A stretch of 64,000 nt of DNA from Vanilla planifolia (Eukaryota; Streptophyta; Magnoliopsida; Asparagales; Orchidaceae), in contig CM043868.1 in assembly GCA_023846275.1 (NCBI GenBank), forward strand, positions 19,315,755 through 19,379,754, in the 5' to 3' direction. The notes below the pieces were generated by a model, which made no database searches, was not told where the DNA came from, and worked only from the letters and a program-made list of their open reading frames with translations. This document shows positions 1 through 12,200 of the stretch, piece after piece (position 1 is the stretch's first letter; the number at the start of each line of letters is the position of its first letter). The translations under genes were made by a program, and so were the position numbers.

Positions 1-261
1 GTAAAAATGTTTGAAGAATGGGCTTGCGTAAATTTATGCGCATCTTTGATCTACTGTGCTGATGGCTTTAAACCATATGTAGCAGGCACTTATGAACGCA
101 CCAAGGTCAAGACAAGTATATGAGATTCAAGAAATTTGTATTGAACATAAAATTTAATCATGTTTCATATAAGAAAACATAACTAAGAAGCAGAAATCAG
201 TATTAAAAAATAATGTCATCAATGTTTGGAAAAGCATGGGAACAAAAGAAATTAATATTAC

Positions 262-3200
262 CAAGTCCAACACACCAGGGTGTACACCCAGCTGATGTCT
301 TGGGCCCATCAGAACTAACAGCTAATCCCACTATTGTACCATTTAAACTGTGGAAAACCTCCTGCTCAGGAACCTAGAATGAGGGAGGAAATCAGCAAGT
401 CAGATAAACCAATTGAGGAATATTATAAATTTTGCAGTAAACCAATGTAGATTCTTCTTGGAATGCCCATTTATTGTACATGTAAATAACAGAAATTCAA
501 CATAAACTATGCAAAGAAACAAGTTGAATGATAGATCAATTTCCATGACAACATAAATGGCAAAAATAGAAAGCGCAATTTTAGATGCTTTACTGAAATG
601 TACAAATAGAAAGCTTAGTCCCCTCCCTTTTCTCTTAAGTAACCACATAATAATTTCTAATTTTGCAAACAATCAGCCAATCAAAAGAACTACTGCCTTG
701 CAATTCATTGACTAAATCTTACAATTAAAATCCTTGAGTTCCTCTTCAAGTTTCCAATATGCTATTTCAGTGTTCTATGAATCTATAATTGGTCTCAAAT
801 CTATAATTAATTTTCTAGAACTCCAAAAATTAGGAAAACCAACACATCACATGTCTCTTGCCAAGAATTTAATTTTTTAAGTTGAGGGAAATATTCACAA
901 GATCAATCTTTTTTGCCAATATGACCATGCAAAACAAAATAGAAGTGCCATTCATCTTCTTAGTAGAAGGTTAAAAAATTAGCATTTCCTCCACTTTGCT
1001 CGTAGGAAAATGCACTCTTCCATGCTTAAATGATCCTCCAAGGATTCTTCTGCCAAATATCATCAAAAGACCGTGATTTCTACATAGATTGCCTTTAAAC
1101 TTTTATTGCACAAGCTAAATATGCCGAGAATCTCCAATGTAATCAGTCAAACCCTGCACCAAATTTTCAAAGTGCAGTGATTGCTGGACCATTCTTTGTC
1201 CATTAAGACTATACATTAAATTCAGTCACTTAAACTCGTTTTATCTATGCTCTGCTTCATAGGAAAGACGTTACTACATTCCCATTGGAGCCACATAAAA
1301 ATGACAAATTTCCAAAGGCTACAATCTTCTCCAGCTTCATTACAAATCCGTATGATACTTTGAATAACTTTCAAAGAAATTTGAAAACTAGGTACAAAGG
1401 CAATATGACAAAAAACTATAACAATAATAACAAGCATTGATTCCAGTAAGTGACATTAATTACATGAATCCTTTCACACATACGAAAAAATTTCAATATC
1501 TCACATCTTTTAATAGGTGGGCAAGCTAAGTGATGCAAGGCAACCAACCACTCTACTATTGTAGAGCTGAAGTTCCAAATCATGATGAAGAAAGAGAGCC
1601 ACTTTTCCAATTTATGTGATAAGTTGAGTAAAATATTTGACTTATTTAAGTAAGTTTAATGCGTCTGAGAGAACCTAATGTGAGGTAATGGTTGTATATA
1701 TGAGAAGTCAACCTATGTGGATCATATAAGTCGTCATAGTCTATATATGGTTGTCTTGATATAATAATGTTTCTTGTTCATGGATGAATTATTTTAGTAC
1801 TTTAGAACTTCATAAGTCTTTAATTAGGTTATTGTAGAAATGTTGTTTGGGATGAATTCAATGGGAGCTACTCACATAGATGACTTTGAACATGTTTAGA
1901 TTATCTCCTTTTCTATCTTCTTCATAGTTACCTTCTTCAAATTCCATAGATTCATATGCTTATTTTAGGTCATGTCTGTCAATTTTTCATGAATTTTGCA
2001 TGTTTTTGCTTTTCATCCTTCTTTCCTTATTTTTCCCTCCACTCAAATGATTTTCAAACTTTCTTCAAAAGCAAGAAAAAAGAGTAAAAATTAAGGGTTT
2101 AAAAAAGAAAAAATAAAATGAAATTTGTGAAAAAATTACACAAAAAAGTTAATCAAATTTAAAAAATATCAATATTACACTTACATCACAATTCTTCCAT
2201 AATTTGTCTTATCATATGCTCCACTAAACGATCCATTTCCCTAAATTACCTCCTCATTGTCCACTTTATATTCTTCGCTTCTCTAAAGTTTCGTATTACT
2301 TCATCCCACCAACCCAACCCACCTTTCTAAATTAGCCAATCCACAACCACTTCCAAATGGAAACCATTTAATCACGTTGCCATATCATCACACCACTAAT
2401 TTGTTTGCTACACCTGACTCTCAATTCTTTACAATACCATATCTCTTTCCTCTCCCCTTCACTAATTCAAATTCTAGTAATTCAAAATCCTCGCAATCAA
2501 TCTATCAATCGCCCTTACCTAGCCAAAACAAGTCTTCTGAACACCTCCTAAACACACATACACTACCTTCGAAGTCCAGCAAGCACTTCACAGCTTAACC
2601 CTTATGTTGACCTCCATCCTTTATATAAAAACTCAACAGCCACCCATCTCTTCCAATTGTCATCTTGCCAACAGATACTCGCTAACAAGATCCACCCAGT
2701 TCCCCTACTGCCTTCTTGTTATAGCAAGTTCACTATTCTTGTCTATTCAATGTGATAGATCATTACATTTCTACTTCTCTAATTTCCATCGCATATTTGA
2801 CCACCATCTTCAACTGAGGCATCAACTTCCTCATTGCCAACTATTTGTAACTGTTCTCCATCCAATCAAACTTTTGTCATTCACTATCATGATTGCATTG
2901 CCACCTCTCTATAAGGTCAGAAAAACCCTTTGAAGGTGACCTCATTCTCCATGTTCTAACATCATATTGTTGCAACATCTCATCATGTCCATATTCTTAG
3001 TAGTGCAAATTTGTACATCTTTGTTTCTCTAAATCCTTTGGTTACAAATTTCCTCTTTATTCTCTCCATTTTAGTAAACCTACGAGTGAAGGGACGAAAT
3101 GATCCATTGGAGCAGCCTACCCATTTTCAAACATATTACACCATCATATCTCCCTTGCATTAGTGAATGAACTGAGCCAAACATTTAAAAAGGAAAGCAC

Positions 3201-6200
3201 TCCTTGCTATAGAAGCAGCTATCAGAGACGACAATGTATTTATAAGAAAAGGTTGTTGAATCTATCGATTTTCTCCCAATTGGTTGTATAACATGTGCAA
3301 TGATTTACTACATAGGTGAGATCCCTAGTTCAAGTCTAGGATGGCCCAAATATGCCAGGGGAAGTAATAAAAGAAGCATTTGACTCTTTCATAGGGTCTG
3401 TTCTTGCAATTGGGTCATTGCGATTACAGGATGGTTGTCTAACATCGTATGCTTGATCATCACCCTTAAGTTATCAAAGAATCAACTTCCTCGTTGCTAA
3501 CCACTTGCAACCATCCTCCTTTACTACCCAACCGCCTCAACTCTTGTTGATTGTGTTGACTTCCATCATTAACACTAATGCTTGTTTGCCTTCAAAACTA
3601 ATGACTATTTGTCATCAAAATCAATCCACAACATTGTTTGAACCACCATCTTTGTTCGTTGCCACTACTAGATGTTCATCCCAAGCATACCCCAAATTCA
3701 TGGTACATTTTAATTATTCAAGGTTAGATTTTGCTCCTAATTATTCTTTGATAAATCAATGTGATTGTTAAGGGTCTTAATAACTATTAGTTCATTATGT
3801 TCATTTCATTTTAAAAATATTTCTATAGAACATCCTGTAGATATCCTTGTCTCATATGATCATTCTATTCTTATCCAACTATAAAATATATCATAAACTT
3901 CATGGATATATATTTACTTGCACATGATCATGAAACTATTCTAAAGCACCATCTTCATTTTATTGATTCACTCACTTGTAACATAATATAATACTCAAGT
4001 TGAAATATTCTTTCTGAAACCAAAATAAAGAATTCAAAAATGTAAATATTATATCATATATATTATTATAAACATTGCATTACCATTATGATTTATTCTT
4101 ATTATATAATAAATCTTAATTAATTAAAATGTACCAAGTCTTTAAATCTTCCTCTTGAAACTCATCTAAAGCCTTATAAACTTATATATTATCATGCAAT
4201 AATTTAGGAGTCTACATAAGATGTAATGTATCTATAACCTTTAGAAATTCTTATAGCACTGGTGTGAAATTATACCATCGTCGAGTATTGATGCTATTCT
4301 AGATCAAACTTGGATCTATTAAAAAGCATGCCTATGTTCATGATTATGATAACATTACTAACATTCTACATCACATTATTATGACCAACTTATGATCTTG
4401 CACCCAATATATCCCACTCTAAACAAGGTTAGATCCAAACAATCTACAAGACCCAAACCTATTTGATAGCCAACATGCAAGTAATCCCCTTCATCCTCTT
4501 CTAATCATGAAGACAAATGAGTGAAAACAAATAATAAAAACATGAATTTTCTACCAATTTTTATAATATTTCAACATAACAAGTGCTCTTACAATATACC
4601 CCACAATCTATAATTACTCTTATTATGCATACTTTTATTGATCCATCAATGACTACTAACATGGCTTGCAACTCAAGGATTTTCAACCATCCTATATAAA
4701 TACCCTCACTTCCCTTGAAAGTATCCAAAGCCTAATCATATTGTCTACACTAATCTATTATTTAACTTTAATATTCCTAAGCCTAAGGTTGAATGTTCTC
4801 TAACACCTATTAACACTATTGATGATATTTCTATTAACAATGCCCATCTACCTTCTATGGTATTCCTTAAATGCAAAGTCATCAATAACCTTATCATTTA
4901 TATAGATTCATTTGATACAAAGATTATTAGTAAGCATAATCATGCAAAGCTTCATAGTTTGAAGCCAAGTGTTTTGTTTGACATATTTGAATATGATATC
5001 AATATTACTGAATCAATTTCTATCTATAAAACCAATGTAAAACAAATTGACTTCGCAATTCCTAATTATTATCATTGTATTTATAGACCTATTATTTTCA
5101 CTTATGATTTACTTTGAAATTCAAAAACTAATCATTCTATTAAAATGAAAGCTTTATAAGTTTTGTAAGACATATTTGTGTTACCAACTATATATATATA
5201 TTACAAATTATAAATGCATAGAATCATATCTAATAAATGACCATACATCATGTTCTCGTATTGGTGTTCACAAAGTTCTTGTAACCTCCACATGATACAA
5301 TTGCAGATGTTCAGGACAAAATCTTCAATCATTTATATATAACATATTATCAAACCTATCCCATATCAATTATTATATAGTCAAGGCCAAGTTTTTAAAG
5401 AGGGAAAATTTGATGTAGAGAAATAGATATCACTCACATTGTATTACTGCATAGATGAAGTTCTGGCTCAAGATAAGAAAAGAGAGCAATTTTTTAGTTT
5501 ATTTAAGTAGTCAAGTCATATAATTAATCTATTTTGAATAGGTTTAGTATTTTTAAGTTTTGGTTTAACTTGCTATTAGGAAACCTACAAATGGCCAACT
5601 TTTAGCACCCTTGGTTTATTACAATGGGTTTACCACTAACATCCTTTTAGCCAAGGCCAAGAATCACTAATCTAAGCATCAAATGGTTAGGCTTATAGCA
5701 ATCCCACATGCATCCTATCCAAAAGAAATAGCTTTACCAATGCATGTCTCACTAATGCTATAGCTACAAGCCAATCTAACCTTCTTGCTTGAAAATAAGT
5801 AACATTTGATTTCCAAACTTCAACTATCCTACATATTACCAACTTTCACTCCGAGGTATAATTGATTATTTTTTTTATGATTTAGCCATTTATGATACTT
5901 CACATACAAGATGGCTCTCAACTCACAGTCTGAACAATATTTTCTCATAAGCAAACATGTGGGCGATCAAATGGGTAAAGAATATATGTAAGATTGGCTA
6001 ACTTCCACAAGTGACCATCAAAAACAAAGATGATAATTTTCTGATGCTTAAGGACACATTATTTCCTAACTTTACAGATATAAAGATTAAAACCACACCA
6101 TACTCGAGGACTAAACTTAATCCCAACAAACTTAGAAGTACTCCTAAACGTTTTATCCTTTATAATACTTTATTTCCATTTTGCGCTTGGCTTTGAGCAT

Positions 6201-9200
6201 CAAAGGATTCGCATAAGAAAAGCATTTTATGTTTCCCCCACGTGAACTTCCTTTCAAAAGGGACTTCAAAAGCTTCAACAATATTGTTCTATCAATCTGC
6301 ATTGATGGTGATCCACTTAAAATCATTTCATAAACAAAAATGCAATTAAGTTTGGTTAGAAATTATATCAATTGGTTTTATGATACTATATAAATGCATA
6401 CAACATTACAATAATTCCCCATAATTCAAAAGCACTGGACATCTTTGATTAATCCTTAAAAACCTCTCATCATAAAAAGTGAAAAATACAAAAATGGGTC
6501 ATTTATAAGTAAAAGATTTTTAAAAAAATGACTTCAAAGGATGCACAATTTACCCAATCTCTCACAAATTTTCATGAAAGCAATAATTAAATTAATACAA
6601 GCTATCTATTACAAAGTCATTGAATAAAAAAGTAAATCCAAAAATGAATGTAGCACTGCCTATTGCAGATAATCATAACTAATAAATTCATGATTAGTAG
6701 CTCTGGTATGACTTTAACAAGTCCCAAGATTCTTAGCTCTAGTATGAGTCAATGACATAAAAGAATAGTAGTGCAAGGAGTGGTACAATATCAACAACAT
6801 CAACCATAAGTGAAGTTCAAGGCTAGTCTCTCTAAATAACCATATCAAACGATGTCATAGAAAAATATTGGCCTCAATTTCTGAATCTCAAAAGGACAAA
6901 AGGGACATAAAAAATGGCAATGATGCCAAAGGAAATACATTGACAATATAATGCCTTGGAAGGACATTGTGAAATAGGCATATCATTGATTTAACTAAAT
7001 GATAAACCACAAAGTGTAGCAAAAGGGGCAACACAACATTCGCAAGTTTGGCACCAAAGGAATGGCCACTGAGCCAACATTCTAATAAGAGAGGTGTCAC
7101 TTAATGAGTAGTGAAGGGATAAGAACTACCCAAACATTCTCACAAAGACATTAGCAGGAGTTAAAATTCACATATAAGCCACGCATGAAATTCTTTTGGT
7201 AGCTTTGATGAAGCAAAGGTATTTATGATGACTTTAGGATACAAAAGAGACCACACTAAAGAAGCTTATGAGAAATTCAAAAGAACATTGGAGCAGTTTG
7301 TAGAATCTAAATGCAAATATAATTTGTGATTGTCAGGAATTGAACTAAATAATGAGGATAAAATACAAAAAGAAACATAGAGGCAAAGGAGAGAACTACA
7401 AAATTAGTATTTTGGTTGTGGTTGTAAAGATTTCATGTTTTGGAATTAGATGTAAAAAAAATGAAATATCTCAAGAAGAAAATGGATTATCAGGATTTAT
7501 AGGTGACCTCAAGGCATAAGTGAACAAAAAAAAAATGAAAAGTTAAGTCGAACGAAAAACAAATGTTGAGGTTAAGGAGAGATATCGAGGATAAAATTAG
7601 AGAATAAAAGAATCCAGGAGATCATTCTCAAGCTTTCTCTTCACTCTTCCTACTTCTATCTTTGCCATAAAAGTTCAAGAAATCATAAGATGAAAACAAG
7701 AATCAAGAGAAAAACTTTTTTTTTTCAGGAACCAAAAGCTTAGATGAGCAACAAACAAAAACTTGGAATAGGGAAATAAAACTAAAAATCAAAATATCAT
7801 CAATTGTAAAGAATCAACAGAAAACTTGGTTCAATACTAATCCCATTAAGGCAAACAAAAACCTACAGTGTCTCAGAAATAAAATGACAGCAAGGATTGA
7901 GGAAAAATAAGAACATTGAATGAGAAAGCATTAAAAAAAGGAAAAACATGATATTTTCAAAAGGAATATAAGGAGTAAAAGTGATATAACAAGATAATGA
8001 AGATAAGGGTGAAAGGGCCTCAAGGACAAGCCTTGATTTTCACAGAAAGCGCAGATTGCAATGAAAGAAGTCACCACCAAAAAACAGAAACCATAACAAG
8101 CAGAAAATATATACTATTCATCACCTACAGTGGCAATGACAATGTAAAAAATTAAAGACTAAGGACTTACTGTAAGATAAAATAACAGACAAAATTTATA
8201 CAACTTTTCCCTGTAGCAGCCATTACGTCCACTGTTTAGCAAATTTCAATGACAGCTTTATTTGAATAATTTCATAGAAAACCTAGATTAATGCTTTCCA
8301 TGATCAAGATACTGCCATGGAAAAGGACAAATTTTAAATGATTTTTGCTAAGATGACCTAAACAAACAAACTTAATATGCTAAAACTCAATCCAATTTCC
8401 TCGTGTGCTAAACAAATGTATAACAATCAGTTTTCCAATATTTTAACCTAAGCTATTATACAAGTATATGTCAAATAAAAAAAAAACACAAACATTCTCA
8501 AGGACATGTGACACTGAATAAAAATTCATTTAGAAACACAATAAAATTTTTTAAAATTACGATCATACATAGGAAAGCCCAAGATAATTTTTATTCCAAA
8601 ATCTGAAAGCACAAAAAACAATGGATCAGACAACCTCATGTCCACACTAGATCAGTAATGGATAAACTCCACGCATCAATCATAAGTGAAATGTGCTAAG
8701 CAGACCATAAGTCAGCAAAGCAAATAAAAAACATCACCGAAAGCATCATCAAATAAGAAAGATATGTCACAACATCAAGCAGACAAGAGGTTGTTCAGTA
8801 ACACTAAGACAAGTGTGCTAGTGAAGAAGAGAAATGATAAAACTAAAGCACATTTTGTATAAGCCTTTAACATGCAAAATCTTAATAAGAACTAAGTAAT
8901 TAACACTGGAACACTACAAAATTTTCAATACTTCTGACTGACCTGACAATGGAGATGTACAACTTTGACTTGAGTAATGTGAACTTGATAAGGAGAAATA
9001 GAAGCCAATGCATGAGCAAACTCCTTGTTGGTTACCATGTTTGAACCACTGGGAATACACTGCTTGAAGTAATAAAAAATACGATTGTCTCGAATTTTGC
9101 AAGCATTTTTAGGAGATAGCACACTGGCAAATGGAAAAAATTGAGTGATATTGCAAAGCTCAAGTAAAATGGCATTGCTCTTCTGAGTAGCAAAAGACTA

Positions 9201-12200
9201 CAAACAAAAAATGTCTTGCTTTATCTACTGGTGGAACTAAATTATATTAGTTCATAACTGAAACAGCAATGATAAGCTCGGCTGACATAACCTTAGAAGT
9301 ACGTCAGAAACATCAGTCATGTTTTTACTCTAGTTTCTTGAGAATTTCTAACCACTAGCAACTAATGCCACCTTGATAATTACTAAATGTGCTAACTTCC
9401 TTTTAATCTGCATGCCATAAAGAGTTTCACAGCTTCCTTTCAAAAAAGATTGAGAAACGATTGTGAACATAGAAAACCACTAGCTTGCAAAATGAACTCT
9501 CAAGTTCCCTTCTAAAGTGAATACACATTTGAAACCATCTTCAGGAATTGAAAAATAGTTGTAGTCGCTTTGGCTTCCAACACCATATCTAGCTACTGTT
9601 CACCATCGTTGGAGGAGCCAAAATACCCATTCTAGCTACTGTTTGCCTTTGGTGGAGCCAAAATACCCATTGAAGTCAACTTTAATTTTATCTGCATTCT
9701 TGTCTCCTTTGGAGTCAATTCTATGTTATTTTTAAGTCAATTTTATGATTTCTTTTCAGAAATGCATTGTAGAATTTTTTATTTTATTTACCAATCAATT
9801 GCTTATTTTATTTGATCATTTTGTTAGTTCTATAGTCATTTTTTAAAGGAAACAAAAAGATGCTCTGTTGAGTTGTTCTCCAATATGTAAACATACAGTA
9901 TTCAATTCAAGGTTGAAAAAGAGACTGGACGACCTGGATGATGAAACCGTCCACCTCTTGCCAGCACCTTCTAATCATCTTCCTCCCCATCTATTTTCCT
10001 GACCCATACCATATCACCCATCTACCCTTGCATCCATGAATCCTTCTGTATATCAGAAGGAAATACATGTTACATATTTGTAGAAACTAAGTTGCATTCA
10101 TATTAATTAAAAAGTATCCCCAATACGCACAATTTTTATATCCTACTGCAGTAACTACTACATTGAAAAGCGCCACTCTTAGAATAAGAGATGTACTGAT
10201 ACCAACAGTTAAATTTTAGTGACACCTCAAGACCCATACATCTCTCACTGATTGTACTTTTATAACAGTGTTGGATGAATCTATCACACAGCACACCTCA
10301 TACAAAAATATCATCCACGAATCCTTCTGCATCTCAGAAGGAAATACATGTTACATATTTGTACAAACTAAGTTGCATTCATATTAATTAAAAGGACCCC
10401 CAATACGCACAATTTTTATCTCCAACTGCAGTAACTACTACATTGCAAAGCACCACTCCTAGAAAAAGAGATGTAATGATACCAACAGTTAAATTTTAGT
10501 GACATCTTAAGACCCATACGTCTCTCACTGATTGTACTTTTATAACAGTGTTGGTTGAATCTATCACACAGCACACCTCATACCAAAATAGCATCCAACC
10601 ACATTATATGGTGTCTTGTTGGTATCAGAAAATACCCAATGATGACATTTATTAAGGAGATTTAGCTGTTCAAAGGAAAACGTAGAATTCATTCCAATAC
10701 TTCAGTTGGAAATATCAGATAACAGATTTATCAACATACAAATAGAATAATCCCTACAATTACAAAAAATAAATGAAGTTATTAGCTAGAAACTTTAATT
10801 TGTGCTGCATTGTAGAAAAAGATCCATTCTTATAATCAAATCTGTTTTTAATAGCTAAAAACAAGAACAAGATCAATAGCATTGAAAGAAAAAAAAATTA
10901 CATGCCATGCAAAAAATGTCTCCTAAAACACAATCCATCCAGAAAAAACAAATACTTCAAATTTCTTTTCTCTTGATCATACAGTTATGGCAGTATTGAT
11001 TAAATCCTTCATACTTTATATTCCATACCAAAATAACCTCTAACCACACAGTAAACCGATGGCAAAAGAGAATCCCCAATGATGATATTTACTAAACAGA
11101 TATAGTCAATAAAAGGTACACTTCAAATTCTTGCCAGTGCTTAAGTTCAGATAACAGATTTATCAGCACACAAATAGTATAACCCCTTTACATCAGGAAA
11201 AACCTTTTTCTTTATAATCAAATCTATTATTAACAGTTCCACACTAGAAAACTACCAACAGCATCAAAAGAAAAAAAATTACATGAACAAATTACCACAA
11301 AAATAACCCATAATAAAATCTTTATTTTCATTTTCAATGAAGCAGAAGTGCATTTATGCTAAAGCATAAGGCGCTTACGTCCGGTTGAAAGAATCCCTGA
11401 AAGGTGCACCAATTTCAATTGACTTAGAATGACCCTTCTCTTCATCTCCCAACCAGAACAAACCAGTTGGAAGATTCTTACTCTCATTTGAGATACGTAT
11501 TTGAACCACATGACTAGGAGAAATATACCTCAAGAGCTCCACCAGAACATCAAATCCAGTACCTGTGCGTGCAGAAAATATTTACTACAAGCTGACGGAA
11601 AATTTGGTCATGAGAATTTGAAATACACTCTGAGATTAGCATAGAATAAGTTTTTTTTGGCAAAATTCAAGTATCAAGTAATTTCTAGTTAGTACAGGAG
11701 AAATGTTCCAGAAAGCACCTTTCACCCACCCAGCTGTATTAATAATTAGAGGCAACAACAAATTTCTGTTGTTGGCATGCTTATTTGACTGATACTTCCC
11801 AAAGAAGTATTCATAAAGTCTGAATGAATAATTTAGATAACATTCAGGATCTCTTTTTGAAGATGTATCACCAAAAAAGAAGCACCTAGAAGGAAACAAA
11901 AGATTAGAAAAAGATAGGATTAAAAATTCAAAAAACCATAAGAGAACTCAACAAAGTTGGTGTCTATCTATTTACACCCTTAAGAACACAAATTCACATT
12001 AGATCAATTCCATATACAATATTCTTAACAATCATTAGTCAATGATTCATTGAAGATGTTCTTCTAAATTTATCATGCTGTAAAATAATGCATACATTTC
12101 TCTGCAGGAAAACAACATTTAGTACTCAATTTTATAGGAACGACCTGATTTAAGATAATTTAACCCCAAGATACTAAATCATCTTATCTCTTCTTTCTTT

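Larger units (their letters stand above)
9124..11378 (-). other. NOL9 intron 5 (2.26 kb) with duplicated segments
   Basis: Bounded by a GTAAGC donor at 11378 and a TTTGCCAG acceptor at 9124. It holds two independent local duplications (listed separately). No coding potential was recognised in the rest. Confidence 0.7.

Noticed and set aside
1-123. Plus-strand open frame of about 40 codons at the left edge (KMFEEWACVNLC...)
   Set aside because: Short, truncated at the edge, no recognised family, and antisense to the NOL9 transcript. The expected last NOL9 exon is also not here.
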